Shown: positions 17,209 through 26,903, numbered from the stretch's first letter. The stretch is DNA of 64,000 bases from Chloroflexota bacterium (GCA_020845495.1 JADLFM010000128.1:248001-312000); one strand, 5' to 3'. The notes: a model not told the origin generated them from the letters alone. Made by a program: numbers and translations.

Positions 17209-18638
17209 GTCTGGGTCGCCGCTCCAGCCGGCCCGGTGCTCCTCGGCCGGATGTCCCCCGCTTGAGTGCCGCCCGACGGAGTGTCTCCCGTGCGGTCACG
17301 CCCGCTCGCAGCGTCCCCGTGCTGGCCAGGCTCCGGGGCGGTCTGGCCGGCACGGGCCTCGCGCGTCTCGGCCTTCCCTGGGATGATCTCACCCGCTCGG
17401 CCAAGGACTGCGAGCCCTACAGCGTACATGGCGAGCAGGGCCGGTAGCTGGGCGTTGCCGAGGCCGCGCGGCAGCAGGTCGCCGCGCGGGATCAGCAGCA
17501 CCCCGATGGCGAGGCTCAGCAGCGCTAGCCAGCCCCAGGCTCGGCGCCGCCAGAGCGACGCCACGAAGACCGCCACCGGTGCGGCCAGCACGACGTAATA
17601 GTGAGGCCAGATGATCGGCGTCACCAGCAGCATCGTCGCGCCGAGCGCCGCGAACTCTCGGTTCAGCCGGTCGGGCGATGGCGGACGCCGGCCGATTCGC
17701 CAGAACAGCAGCCCGACCGCGACGGCCCACGACGTGAGCGTCAGCCCCGTGGAGAGGCCGCGAATCGGGTAGGGCGGACGCGGCTTCCAGTCGGACGGGC
17801 CGAAGAGGCGGGTGAAGAAGCCCTGCGGCGAGGCGTTGTCCTTGTAGCCCGGCCAGAGCGCCGCGTGCATCGGGTAGGCAGCGGTGAGATAGTCGCGCAC
17901 CCCGTCGACGCCGGCCAGCATCGCGCCGACGACGGTGACCGCTCCCAGAGCGACGCTCGCGCCGGTCAGCAGTCGCCACTCGCGGCGCCAGAGCGCCCAG
18001 AGCACGAACAGACCGACGAGCGGCTTCAGGGCGATGGCGATGGCCAGGGCGACGCCGGCCAGGACTGGTCGCTCGATGCGGCGGGCGTACCAGCATCCTA
18101 CGATGCCGGCTGCCACCGCCACGTTCAACTGGCCCTCGACGAAGTTCTCGCGGAGCGGCCAGACCGCGACCAACCCCAGTGCCAGCGCCAGCCCGGCCAG
18201 CGCCCGGAGCGGCCGACCGAGCGCGCGTGCCGTGAGATCGACGATGAGCCAGAGGCAGGCGAGGCTAGCCAGCCCCCAGACCACGAATGCCTGCTGGTAC
18301 GACAGCAGCGCCAGCGGGATGAAGAAGACGAGCGTGGTTGGAGGGTGGAAACTGTAAGCCGGGCCTTCCTTGGGGGCCGGCATGTCGAACAGTTCGCCGA
18401 TCCGCTGGTTCTGGGGCCGGAACGGGTTGCGGCCGGCCAGGACGTCCTCGGCGGACACGTAGTCCTGGGTGAAGTCGTGCCACGTGTACGGACTCGTCTG
18501 AAAGATACCCACGAGGTTCCAGACGCCGAGTCCGCTCATGGCGAACAGCGCTGCGATGACGAGAGGCCGTCGGACGTGGCGGAGTGAATCTGCCAGGAGC
18601 CGCTGGGAGGCGGAAGTGGACGTGCGATCCGCGATCAC
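17205..18638 (-). CDS. GT87-type (DUF2029) membrane glycosyltransferase
   Basis: The 477-residue polytopic protein has the family's acidic first loop HDFTQDYVSAEDVLAGRNPF, the segment RENFVEGQLNVAVAAGIVG and the loop NASPQGFFTRLFGPSDW, all shared with the product of 11150-12616. It is probably a polyprenyl-phosphate-dependent hexosyl- or mannosyltransferase of the inner membrane. The GTG start at 18638 overlaps the upstream stop by 4 bases and has AGGG 7 bases before it. The frame stays open about 1 kb further upstream, but there it lies inside the preceding gene in another frame, so I reject that extension. The C-terminus is a Thr/Gly/Ala-rich hydrophilic tail of about 60 residues. Confidence 0.78.
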   Translation of the reverse strand: MIADRTSTSASQRLLADSLRHVRRPLVIAALFAMSGLGVWNLVGIFQTSPYTWHDFTQDYVSAEDVLAGRNPFRPQNQRIGELFDMPAPKEGPAYSFHPPTTLVFFIPLALLSYQQAFVVWGLASLACLWLIVDLTARALGRPLRALAGLALALGLVAVWPLRENFVEGQLNVAVAAGIVGCWYARRIERPVLAGVALAIAIALKPLVGLFVLWALWRREWRLLTGASVALGAVTVVGAMLAGVDGVRDYLTAAYPMHAALWPGYKDNASPQGFFTRLFGPSDWKPRPPYPIRGLSTGLTLTSWAVAVGLLFWRIGRRPPSPDRLNREFAALGATMLLVTPIIWPHYYVVLAAPVAVFVASLWRRRAWGWLALLSLAIGVLLIPRGDLLPRGLGNAQLPALLAMYAVGLAVLGRAGEIIPGKAETREARAGQTAPEPGQHGDAASGRDRTGDTPSGGTQAGDIRPRSTGPAGAATQT

Positions 18639-20071
18639 GGCGCATCCCTGCCGACGACACTCGGACGTCGACCCGTGGCGCGTGCCAGCCTCCCCGCCGT
18701 GGCCGCTGCCTCGGCCATCCCATCGGGGGTGCTGGCGGTCTCGACGGTGCGTGGCAGCCGGGCGACTCGCCACGCTAGCAGCCCATACAGCGCGGCTACG
18801 CCGAGCGCCTTGTACGACAACACGAGCCGGCTCAGCGCGGTCGGATACAGGTGCTGGAGCGCGAGGTTTGCCGCGTCGGCACGGCTGCGAAGCCATAGCC
18901 CACGGTCGATCTCTGCGCCGTAGAGCAGAGCCGGATTCGGAAGCAGCAACACGACGTACACAGTAGTCAGCATGATCCAGCCAGCCACGTCGCGACGACC
19001 ACGCTGGAGGCGGTCGATAGCGAGCACTGAGAGCGGCAGCAGGCAGATCGCCTGATAGTGGGTCCAGGCGGCCGGAATCACCAGAATCGAGAGCGGGACG
19101 AAGAGACTGACCTGAAGTGCGGCGTCGAGCGGCGAGGCGGCTGGCCGCCGGCGTGCCAGCCAGATGGTCGCAGCCGTCGTGACGAGCGCGACGACGCGGA
19201 TCGCCAGATCGACGCCAGGAGCGCCGGAGAGCGGCAGCGGCTTGAAGTCGTCGCCGATCAGGCGCGCCAGCACACCGCCGAGCGTCTGATTGTCCGGGTA
19301 GGCCGTCGTCGTGCCGCTCGCCGGCAGCACCCGCGTCAGGAAGGCGATCGTCTCGTCCCAGCCGACCGCCAGCGCCCCGATGCCGACGAACGCCGCGAGG
19401 GCGGCAGCCGTGACAGCGAGCGCCCGCCACCAGGCCCGTGCAACGAAGATGCCCGCTACCAGCAGCGGGTAGGGCTTGATGCTGGCGGCCAGCGCGATTG
19501 TCAGCGCGGCGACGAGCGGTCGGTGCCGCACGACGGCCAGCGTAGCGATGGCGAGCAGGAGTAAGAAGAAGGGATCCCACTGCCCCTCGCCAACGGCGAT
19601 CTGGAGCGGCCCGAAGATCGACCAGAATCCGAGACCGGTGACGCTCACCCAGCTTAGCGGCCGGACGCCGAGCGCTCGGGCCGTGATGAGCCACGCCACC
19701 AGCATCGCCGCTACGAGTACCAGCCGCCAGATCAGGCGCGCCTGCTGGATCGTCCCAAAGGAGAACGGCGCCATCAGCAGGGCGGCGGAGGGTGGTAACT
19801 TGAAGACCTCGCCGAACGGATTCTCGTCGAGTTGGATCAGGTCGTAGAGCGGTACCTCGGGGTGACGGACCGCGTAGCCGGCCGAGTAGAACGACTTGAA
19901 GTCAGCGGCGTGGTCGTAGAAGCTCTGTTGCACGAACAGCCCGATCGATGCCCCGACCACCAGCAGCCGTGCGAGCAGCCCACCCCGCATCATGGCGCAG
20001 TACCACGGAGCAGCCTGCTCGCGATGCGCGACCTGGAGGACGGTGTCAGCCGAAGCACTCGGCGCGCTCAT
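18635..20071 (-). CDS. GT87-type (DUF2029) membrane glycosyltransferase
   Basis: The 478-residue product is a polytopic membrane protein with about ten hydrophobic segments. The first loop reads HAADFKSFYSAGYAV, and the segment AVGEGQWDPFFLLLLAIATL corresponds to the EGQ-containing helix of GT87 enzymes; it is more distant from the other two GT87-like proteins of this operon. The ATG at 20071 overlaps the upstream stop by 4 bases (ATGA) and has GGAGG 7 bases before it, so I prefer it to an in-frame start about 200 bases upstream. The role in glycan assembly is inferred. Confidence 0.75.
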   Translation of the reverse strand: MSAPSASADTVLQVAHREQAAPWYCAMMRGGLLARLLVVGASIGLFVQQSFYDHAADFKSFYSAGYAVRHPEVPLYDLIQLDENPFGEVFKLPPSAALLMAPFSFGTIQQARLIWRLVLVAAMLVAWLITARALGVRPLSWVSVTGLGFWSIFGPLQIAVGEGQWDPFFLLLLAIATLAVVRHRPLVAALTIALAASIKPYPLLVAGIFVARAWWRALAVTAAALAAFVGIGALAVGWDETIAFLTRVLPASGTTTAYPDNQTLGGVLARLIGDDFKPLPLSGAPGVDLAIRVVALVTTAATIWLARRRPAASPLDAALQVSLFVPLSILVIPAAWTHYQAICLLPLSVLAIDRLQRGRRDVAGWIMLTTVYVVLLLPNPALLYGAEIDRGLWLRSRADAANLALQHLYPTALSRLVLSYKALGVAALYGLLAWRVARLPRTVETASTPDGMAEAAATAGRLARATGRRPSVVGRDAP

Positions 20072-21498
20072 CGGGCGGCCTCCACGTCGCGCGGGCCGCG
20101 GACGGTCGGCAGCAGCCCGCGCCGCGCGAAAAGGCGTTGGATACCATCGACCATGGTGGCCGCTCCGATCCCGATTAACAGCGCTCCGTAGAACGCGGTC
20201 GGGACGTAGTAGCGCGGCCAGTCCAGGCTCAGGTTTGCGGCGATCCCGAGCGCGTAGCAGCCGAGCCAGCACACGAACGCTACGTCCGCACCGCGGCCTG
20301 CACCCAGGTCACGGCTCCGTCCGACCCTCCAGAGCAACGCTCCCAGCCCGATGACGGCAAGCCCTAGCTCCAGGCTGATACCGCCAGGCGCGGGCATGTC
20401 AGAGAAGGTGCGTTGGATGAGCGGGTCGCTACCAGCCGGAAGGTTGGCATCGAAGGGCGGCGTGGAGCTCTCCACGAAGGTGCGGCGTACGAGCAACCAG
20501 ATTCGCCCTGGAAGATCCTCGTGAACGGGGTTGCCGAACTGGACGCCTTGCTCGACCATGATCTGCTGCTGCTGGTCGAGCATCGAGAGGGTCCGTCCGA
20601 CCGGATCCGGCCAGAGGAACGGGTTGACGGCGACCCACACGCCCGACGCGATCAGCCCCGTGACTGCCGCCCAGGCTAGCAGCCGCGTTCCCTCACGTCG
20701 GCTCGCTCTCAGCCGCGCCAATCCAGCCGCCGCGCCATACCCGCAGACGCCGACGATCGCGAGAGCAGCCGTGAGTTTGGTCGCGAGTGCCAGCCCCAGG
20801 ATGACGCCGACGAGCCAGCCGGCGACAGGGATCCGCCCATCTCGGCTGAAGCGGCGCGCGGTCAGGAGCAGCCCGAGCAGCGCGACCGTCGATACGAACG
20901 CTAACAGCGCCTCGGTGCGGGCCTGCGCGAAATACAGTTGTAGGAGCGGGCTGGACATGGCCGCTAACGCCGCCACCACCCCGACGAGCGGCCCGCCGAG
21001 CAGCCGGCCCACCACGTACAGCAGGCCGACGCTGAGCGCGCCGAGCACCGCCATCGCACGGCGCACCGGTAGGAGGATCCGCGGCTCCGGCACCCGGCCG
21101 TCGCGCAGGTTGGCCGCGTAATCCTTATCCCAGGCGTAGGTGCGATTCACCTTCTCGGGGTCCGTGCCAGAGGCCCAGACGATAGCCCCGATGACGTAGC
21201 GCCCGACAGGCGGCTGGTCGCGGTTCAGCCAGGAGGGTCGCCAGACCTGGCTGGTCAGGTCGTGGTCGAGGAAGACGTAGCGGAAGTAGCGGCCGTTGGC
21301 GATCCACTCACTCTCGTCGCCGTGGAAGGGCGCCCGGTCGACGGCACCGAGGAAGGTGACGAGCGCGGCGACGAGCAGCCCGACGAACGCCACGGCATCC
21401 AGGCTGCGCGACGGCGGTCGGAGCCAGCCGGCCCGGACAGGCGTGCCCTCGGCCGTTGCGTCTCGCGGCGTGGCGCGCTCCACGGTCGACGCGGCCAC
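20068..21498 (-). CDS. GT39/PMT-like membrane glycosyltransferase
   Basis: The 476-residue GT-C-type protein has an N-terminal cytoplasmic tail, a first helix at about 30-50 and the first-loop motif APFHGDESEWIANGRYF carrying the Asp-Glu pair expected of PMT-family enzymes. About ten more hydrophobic segments follow. The GTG start lies 3 bases after the stop of the preceding operon gene, and its 3' end overlaps the next gene by 4 bases. Protein O-mannosylation and lipid-linked glycan transfer are both possible. Confidence 0.8.
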   Translation of the reverse strand: MAASTVERATPRDATAEGTPVRAGWLRPPSRSLDAVAFVGLLVAALVTFLGAVDRAPFHGDESEWIANGRYFRYVFLDHDLTSQVWRPSWLNRDQPPVGRYVIGAIVWASGTDPEKVNRTYAWDKDYAANLRDGRVPEPRILLPVRRAMAVLGALSVGLLYVVGRLLGGPLVGVVAALAAMSSPLLQLYFAQARTEALLAFVSTVALLGLLLTARRFSRDGRIPVAGWLVGVILGLALATKLTAALAIVGVCGYGAAAGLARLRASRREGTRLLAWAAVTGLIASGVWVAVNPFLWPDPVGRTLSMLDQQQQIMVEQGVQFGNPVHEDLPGRIWLLVRRTFVESSTPPFDANLPAGSDPLIQRTFSDMPAPGGISLELGLAVIGLGALLWRVGRSRDLGAGRGADVAFVCWLGCYALGIAANLSLDWPRYYVPTAFYGALLIGIGAATMVDGIQRLFARRGLLPTVRGPRDVEAAR

Positions 21499-21501
21499 GG
21501 C

Positions 21502-23295
21502 TCAGCGCCGCTCCGGCGCCTGGAGGATGGAGGGCGTGTGGCCGACGATCTGGGGAGCGGCGGGTCGATTGGTGACAGTCTGGACGACGGGAGCCGGACC
21601 GCCGCTGACTCGGGCGATGCGCGACGGATCGAAGCGTACCAGCCGATAGCGCTCGGCCGGCTTCGGTGCCTTCGCCGGCTTCCCGTCTAACCCGACGAGG
21701 CGGTACCGGTCGATGAGATCCTGGAGCTTGTTGGTGTCGACGCTATCGAAGCCGGACGACAGGATGATGACGGCCGGACGCTGACGTGCGGCCAGTCGAT
21801 CCATCGCCGCCGCATCGACATTTGGCGTCTCGTAGGGCACGTTCTCGAATTCGAGGATGTACTTGAAGACTCGATAGGTGCTCGCCTCATCCCACGGCGA
21901 GGCGTGCTCGACCTTCCGGTCGTTCAAGTTGCCGTCCACGACCATCAGGTCGCCGGGCCGGAGGGCGGCCGTCGCCTCGGCCATGGCGCTGACCAGGCTT
22001 GCGTTCGTCGGCTCGGACTTCACGCCACGCGCGTAGAAGCGACCCAGCGAGAAGAGAGGGGCAGCGATCAATACCATCAGCAGCCCGCTAATGGCGACCT
22101 GCACGGCAAGCCGCGTTATCCGGCCTTGGAGGCGCCCGCGGACGAACCGTGCCGTGTCCACGGTGACGAGCCCCATTGTGGCGTACACGAGCGGCAGTAG
22201 CGGCATGATGTAGCGGCCGTCGTAGCCAATGTCGTAGTGGGTGGCGTTGGCCAGCGGCAGGATGAGCGAGAACGACCCAAGCAGCCACAGCGGCAGCGCG
22301 TAGCCCCGCCGCGCTGCCCAGATCAGTCCTGCGGCGGCGAGCGCCGAGGCCGCGACCAGCAACGGATCGGTCAGGTAACTCTCTGCGTTCGAGCGCTCGT
22401 CGACGGCGCCCCCGAGCGTCCCGTAGACCATCAACCAGTAGGCTTGCTGCCGCTCCAGATACGTCGCCGGCGTCAGTTCGGTGGACTGACCGCGTGCATA
22501 GTCGCCGCGCTCGGTGGCCGTCCAGGCGGCGTGGCGAATCGACTGTCCGCCGGTCATGACGTTGTAGGCGATCATCGGGCTGAAGGCGACGACGAAGAGC
22601 AGCGCCGCGACGTACGGCCAGCGCGTTCGCAGGCTGTCCCGCCAGTGCCAGAGCACCCAGCCCAGCGCGCCCGGTAGGAACGCAACGATGGTCGGATGGG
22701 TATGCAGGCCCATCCCGAGCGCGAAGCCGGCCCATGCCAACGCCCACCCGCTGCGCCGAACGACGGCCCGATGGAGCAGCCAGAACCCGAGCGTCGTAAA
22801 GAGCGGCGTGATGCTGCCGGAGAAGGCGACGTGTCCCATCGGCGCGATGTGGACGCCGTTCGTCACCATGAAGCCGGCCGCGATCAGGCCAACCATCCGT
22901 CCGCCGACCTCGCGGCCCAGGCAGTAGGCCGCGCCAACGGCGGCTACCCCGAACCAGGTGACGATGGTTCGGGCGGCGTAAATAGTTGGGCCGATGACAA
23001 ACATCCCGGCAGCGACCGCGTAGTTGAAGAACGCCCCAATGTACGGCTCGATGTCGGTAAACGGAAACTCCTGCCCTCGGTAGATCCGCAGCGCGATGAG
23101 CGTGTTGAACGTCTCGTCGCGGAAGCGGGGTACCGTCTCCAGGTAGGGGAAGCGCGTCACGCACGCGAGCGCCATCACGAGGAGCGTACCGAGCACGTCG
23201 GAGAGCAGGCCGGACAGACGGCGACGCTCGATTCGGGCGGAAGCGGCCGGCAGCGGAGGCAGCGTGGCGGGCGACGGCGTGTCGGTGGCCAGCAT
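21502..23295 (-). CDS. GT39-like membrane glycosyltransferase, first gene of the operon
   Basis: The 597-residue product has a first helix at about 30-48, the acidic loop VPRFRDETFNTLIALRIYRG with the Asp-Glu pair of GT39/GT83 enzymes, about ten further helices and a soluble C-terminal domain of about 170 residues. It opens the leftward run of seven glycosyltransferase-type genes. The ATG at 23295 has no good ribosome site, so the start is uncertain by a few codons. The 278 bases upstream are shared with the divergent gene at 23574. Confidence 0.8.
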   Translation of the reverse strand: MLATDTPSPATLPPLPAASARIERRRLSGLLSDVLGTLLVMALACVTRFPYLETVPRFRDETFNTLIALRIYRGQEFPFTDIEPYIGAFFNYAVAAGMFVIGPTIYAARTIVTWFGVAAVGAAYCLGREVGGRMVGLIAAGFMVTNGVHIAPMGHVAFSGSITPLFTTLGFWLLHRAVVRRSGWALAWAGFALGMGLHTHPTIVAFLPGALGWVLWHWRDSLRTRWPYVAALLFVVAFSPMIAYNVMTGGQSIRHAAWTATERGDYARGQSTELTPATYLERQQAYWLMVYGTLGGAVDERSNAESYLTDPLLVAASALAAAGLIWAARRGYALPLWLLGSFSLILPLANATHYDIGYDGRYIMPLLPLVYATMGLVTVDTARFVRGRLQGRITRLAVQVAISGLLMVLIAAPLFSLGRFYARGVKSEPTNASLVSAMAEATAALRPGDLMVVDGNLNDRKVEHASPWDEASTYRVFKYILEFENVPYETPNVDAAAMDRLAARQRPAVIILSSGFDSVDTNKLQDLIDRYRLVGLDGKPAKAPKPAERYRLVRFDPSRIARVSGGPAPVVQTVTNRPAAPQIVGHTPSILQAPERR

Positions 23296-23533
23296 CGGTG
23301 GGAAGGAGTCTCGGCGTCGGTCCGCGGCAGGGCGTCAGGATGACGGCACGGACGTGGACGGGTCGGCGGATGCTACCAGATTTCCGGCCGCGCATGCTCG
23401 CCCCATGACCTGCTCGCGCCGTTGCCTTAGCCCGGGACGACGCTCACCCCGGCCGCACTCTCGGGCGTGGCCACGCCCGAGACGAACGACCCTCGGTTGA
23501 TAGCGTCGAACGTCCCTCGGGCACCTTCGACCC

Positions 23534-23539
23534 TATAAT
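23534..23539 (+). promoter_or_regulatory. -10 box before the rightward GT39-like gene
   Basis: A perfect TATAAT lies 34 bases before the ATG at 23574. I see no matching -35 box. Confidence 0.4.
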
Positions 23540-23573
23540 CACGCTCGGGCCGGCTGGCCGGCCAGGTTCGACG

Positions 23574-25151
23574 ATGGCAGCTCGCACGACAACCACTTCG
23601 CGCTCGGCCGCTCCGGCGGAGGCGCGCCGGCCCTGGGCGGCCAGCGCCAACCTGCACGCCTGGTGGAGCCGCCATCCTGACCTGGGCCGGCTGTCGGTGG
23701 TGCTGGCGGTCGGGCTGGTGCTGAGGCTGGCGTTGCTCTATCGCATCCCGCCACTCTTCATGCCGGGCGATAGCCAGAGCTTTCTGACGCCGGCCTACGA
23801 TCTGGCCCGCGGCCTCGGCTTCGATCCGATCCTGAAACGTCCGCTCGGCTACCCGCTCTTCATTGCCGCAACCATCCTGGCGCTGAGCGAGGATCCACGC
23901 GCTCTGATCTTCGTCCAGGCGATGCTTGGCCTCGCGACCGTCGCCGTGACCTACTGGATCGGACGGCTCGCGTTTGGGCGCGCAGCCGGGCTGCTCGCCG
24001 CACTGCTGGTGGCGATCGGCGGGCAACTGTTGATCTACGAGCACTACATCCTGGCCGAGAGCGTTTTTGCGCTGTTGCTGGCGCTCGCCGTCCTCGGCAC
24101 GATGGCGGCGGTTGGGCACGGCGCGCGAGCGGCACTGCTCGGTGGGGTGGCGCTGGCCGGTGCAAGCCTGTTCCGCCCGATCGCCGAAGTGCTGATCCCA
24201 GTCCTTCCGGCCTTCTTCCTGCTCGTCGCGCGGCCGTCGCGCCGCGCGCTGACACTCTCCGCGTTCGCCGGGCTTGGCTTCCTCGGCCTGATGTTGCCGG
24301 CCGTAACCGTAGATGCGACCCTCCGAGGCGGCTTTAGCTCGGGCGCGGTAGGTGAACACTTGCTCTGGCGAATCACCCGCTCGGACGCCGAGTACATCTC
24401 GCGCGATGACGTCCCACGCGCTGAGCCGGACTCACCACACGCAGTGGCGAAGCGGCTCGTCATCCGGCGCGCCGCCGACCGCCGACTGCCCCAGGAGATC
24501 TACACCGAGCTCCATTCCGACCTCGGGCTCGGCGCGTCCGAGGCGGATGGCGTCATGCGTGAGGTCGCTCTGGAAGCGATTGGACGGCAGTGGCAACGCT
24601 ACGTCACGAGTACGCTCGCCATGTCAATCCAGCTTTTCCTCGGGGCTGACCAGCCGCTCGGCGAGGTTTCGAAGCGCGACGGCGAGGCCCGGTACGCCAA
24701 CCCCCAGACGCGCCAACGGTCCTGGTTCGAGGATCGAGTGCTGCATCTGGGCGAGCCGCCATCGCTGGCCGTCCAGAACGAGTTTGACGAAGCCGCCTGG
24801 CTGACCGGGCTGTTCCAGCCTGGGCAATTCGGCATCGTCTGGCCCGCGCTGATACTGCTTGGTGGGGGGCTGGCAGCGTTCGGCCGCCCGAGCCGGCTCG
24901 GTTTGCTGCTCGTCCTGGCGCTGCCGCCGCTCCTGCTCGCCAACGCGGCCTTTGCCGGCCCTGAGGCTCGCTTCCGTTACCCGCTTGACCCCCTGTTTGG
25001 AGTTCTGGCGAGCGGCGCCGCTATGACGGTGCTCGTACTCGCCGTCGACGCGGTCAGGAAACGCGGCGCCGGCGCCGAGGTCCGAGCGCACCGGTCGCCG
25101 GCAGCCGGCCCGGCTGCCGAGCCGGCCGCCAACCTCGCGGGGGATCGGTAG
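23574..25151 (+). CDS. GT39/ArnT-like membrane glycosyltransferase
   Basis: The 525-residue polytopic protein has a first helix at about 40-58, then an acidic loop FMPGDSQSFLTPAYDLARG in the place of the catalytic Asp loop of dolichyl/polyprenyl-phosphate-mannose glycosyltransferases; here a Ser follows the Asp instead of the usual Glu. About ten more helices and a hydrophilic Ala/Glu/Pro-rich tail follow. It is divergent from the seven-gene operon, so the two may share regulation through the 278-bp spacer. The substrate is unknown. Confidence 0.78.
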   Translation: MAARTTTTSRSAAPAEARRPWAASANLHAWWSRHPDLGRLSVVLAVGLVLRLALLYRIPPLFMPGDSQSFLTPAYDLARGLGFDPILKRPLGYPLFIAATILALSEDPRALIFVQAMLGLATVAVTYWIGRLAFGRAAGLLAALLVAIGGQLLIYEHYILAESVFALLLALAVLGTMAAVGHGARAALLGGVALAGASLFRPIAEVLIPVLPAFFLLVARPSRRALTLSAFAGLGFLGLMLPAVTVDATLRGGFSSGAVGEHLLWRITRSDAEYISRDDVPRAEPDSPHAVAKRLVIRRAADRRLPQEIYTELHSDLGLGASEADGVMREVALEAIGRQWQRYVTSTLAMSIQLFLGADQPLGEVSKRDGEARYANPQTRQRSWFEDRVLHLGEPPSLAVQNEFDEAAWLTGLFQPGQFGIVWPALILLGGGLAAFGRPSRLGLLLVLALPPLLLANAAFAGPEARFRYPLDPLFGVLASGAAMTVLVLAVDAVRKRGAGAEVRAHRSPAAGPAAEPAANLAGDR

Positions 25152-25589
25152 TTGGCGCGTGCGTCGTGTTGATGGCCGGTATCCTGGCTGGCGCCGTCCG
25201 TCGATGATGAGGATCAGGTGGCGGCGCCTGGATCGTGCCGATCGTCCAGGCAGCGGGCACGTTGTCATCGGCCCCGACACGGAGGGATGACACGCTGCCA
25301 TCTACCCCGCTCTGACGGTGGGATCGTCACGAGAGTAGCCAGGGCAGGCGTGGGATTCACCGTGGCATCGGTGAAGGCCGTGCTTTTGGCCCCTGGGTAT
25401 CGCGGAGTCGTTGGGTAGGGCGAGCGGCCGGGCAGGCGGATGTCTGCTTCGCGGTGACCCGCGCGAGCGACGCTTCAGGCTGGACGGCCGGGTGGCACGC
25501 GACGGACAGGTTACAGTCTGGGGCTCGGCCCGCCGCTTGCCACGAAACCGGTGACTACTCCGCGGTTTGGGTGCTAAGGTGGTCCGGTA
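25152..25589. other. Intergenic region, 438 bp, no gene seen
   Basis: I see no supported coding sequence or stable hairpin here. The right end carries the ribosome site of the DedA-fusion gene. Confidence 0.6.
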
Positions 25590-26903
25590 GTGGATGTCTG
25601 GGAGCGGGTCACTGCGATCCTCCTCCGCCTCCTCGAGCGTTACGACGACATCGCAGTCTTCCTGTTCGTGCTCGTCGAGGAGAGCGGGGTGCCATTGCCC
25701 GTTCCCTCCGATCTCGTCATGGTCGTGTCGGGGTATTGGATCGCCACCGGCCGGATGAGCGCCCTCTGGGCGCTCTTTTTGCTTGAATCGGCCACCCTCG
25801 TCGGCACGAGTATCTTGTACTGGCTGGCGCGGCGCGGTGGCCGGCCGCTGGTGTACCGCTACGGCCGGTACATCCACCTCGACCGCGAGCGGCTGGATCG
25901 CGCGGAGCGCTGGTTTCAGCGGTATGGCGGCCTGGCCGTCGTGCTTGGGCGGATCATCCCGGGCTTGCGCATCGCCACCCCGCTGATGGCGGGTCTGTTC
26001 GGCATCCCCTACCGGATCTTCCTGCCGGCTGTGACGCTCGGCTCCTTCACCTATATCCTGGTGTTCGTCGGGCTCGGCTACTTCGTGGGGCCGCGGGCGC
26101 TGTCGTGGCTGCACGGGCCCGAGTTCTCGCTACGCGCCGTGATGACCATCATCGTCTTCCTCGGCGTCGCGGCGTTCCTGGCGACCACCTACCGCCGCAC
26201 CACGATTGGGCGGCAGCGCCCACGCGAGCACGTTCCCGAGGGACGCCGACTGGAGACCACGGCGCTGGCCGGCTTCGTCGCAACACTCGAGATGTGGCTT
26301 GCGGTCAACGTCGTGTTCTACGTGCTTGCCGAGCTGGGGTTGCGCCGGCCCGAACAGACGCTTGTCAAGCTGGCGCAGCGCGGAGCTGACCGCTACTTTG
26401 ACGGTGAGCTCTTCGGGTTCACCGTCACGGTGGCCGTCATCTTGTTCGTGGGCGGGATTGCCTGGGCGTTCGTCTACTCGCACGTCGCCGAGCCGATCTT
26501 GCCCGGCCCGCCGGTCGTGCGCGGACTGCTCTTTGGCATCCTGCCGTTCTTGTTCTCGGCCCTGGTGCTGGTTCCGTCCTTCGGCGGCGGCTACTTCGGG
26601 CTGGCGCTCCAGGCCGGCTTCGTGCCGGCCATCGGCGAATTGCTCCGCAGCCTGTTCTTCGGCGTCGGCCTGGGGACGACGTACAGCCTGCTCCGTGCTG
26701 CCCGGCAGCCGGGCGCCCCGAAACCTCCGCCAGCCACCGCACCGTCGCCCGGTACTGGCCCGCCAGCGCTGCCCCCTGCCCCGCTACCGGCGCATCCTAA
26801 TGGCCTGCTCGTCACCGGTAACAAGGAGCAGCACACGCGCAGCAGGCCGCCCAGGTCAGCCCATCGCAAGCGCACCGACGATTCGTCCACGCTGATCCGC
26901 TAA
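25590..26903 (+). CDS. DedA-family membrane protein with an extra C-terminal membrane domain
   Basis: The first 200 residues of this 437-residue protein are a DedA (SNARE-associated/VTT) domain, linked to lipid scrambling and to membrane-potential and antimicrobial-peptide tolerance. The motif EESGVPLPVPSDLVMV and the helix segment LGRIIPGLRIATPLMAGLFG are characteristic. DedA proteins usually stop near residue 220. This one continues with about four more helices (about 225-375), including GLLFGILPFLFSALVLVPSF, and a Pro-rich basic tail. The GTG start has AAGGTGG 7 bases upstream. An 11-bp inverted repeat straddles its stop codon and the end of the convergent gene. Confidence 0.82.
   Translation: MDVWERVTAILLRLLERYDDIAVFLFVLVEESGVPLPVPSDLVMVVSGYWIATGRMSALWALFLLESATLVGTSILYWLARRGGRPLVYRYGRYIHLDRERLDRAERWFQRYGGLAVVLGRIIPGLRIATPLMAGLFGIPYRIFLPAVTLGSFTYILVFVGLGYFVGPRALSWLHGPEFSLRAVMTIIVFLGVAAFLATTYRRTTIGRQRPREHVPEGRRLETTALAGFVATLEMWLAVNVVFYVLAELGLRRPEQTLVKLAQRGADRYFDGELFGFTVTVAVILFVGGIAWAFVYSHVAEPILPGPPVVRGLLFGILPFLFSALVLVPSFGGGYFGLALQAGFVPAIGELLRSLFFGVGLGTTYSLLRAARQPGAPKPPPATAPSPGTGPPALPPAPLPAHPNGLLVTGNKEQHTRSRPPRSAHRKRTDDSSTLIR

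Noticed and set aside
17205..19694. Frame of the GT87-like gene open far upstream of its GTG, giving an 829-residue product
   Set aside because: The part beyond 18638 lies inside the preceding gene in another frame and reads as low-complexity Arg/Ala-rich sequence; the GTG at 18638 has a ribosome site and the 4-bp overlap typical of this operon.
23427..24359. Minus-strand frame opposite the start of the GT39-like gene
   Set aside because: Glu/Gln/Arg-rich shadow without domain features; the + strand has regular transmembrane periodicity and the acidic first loop.
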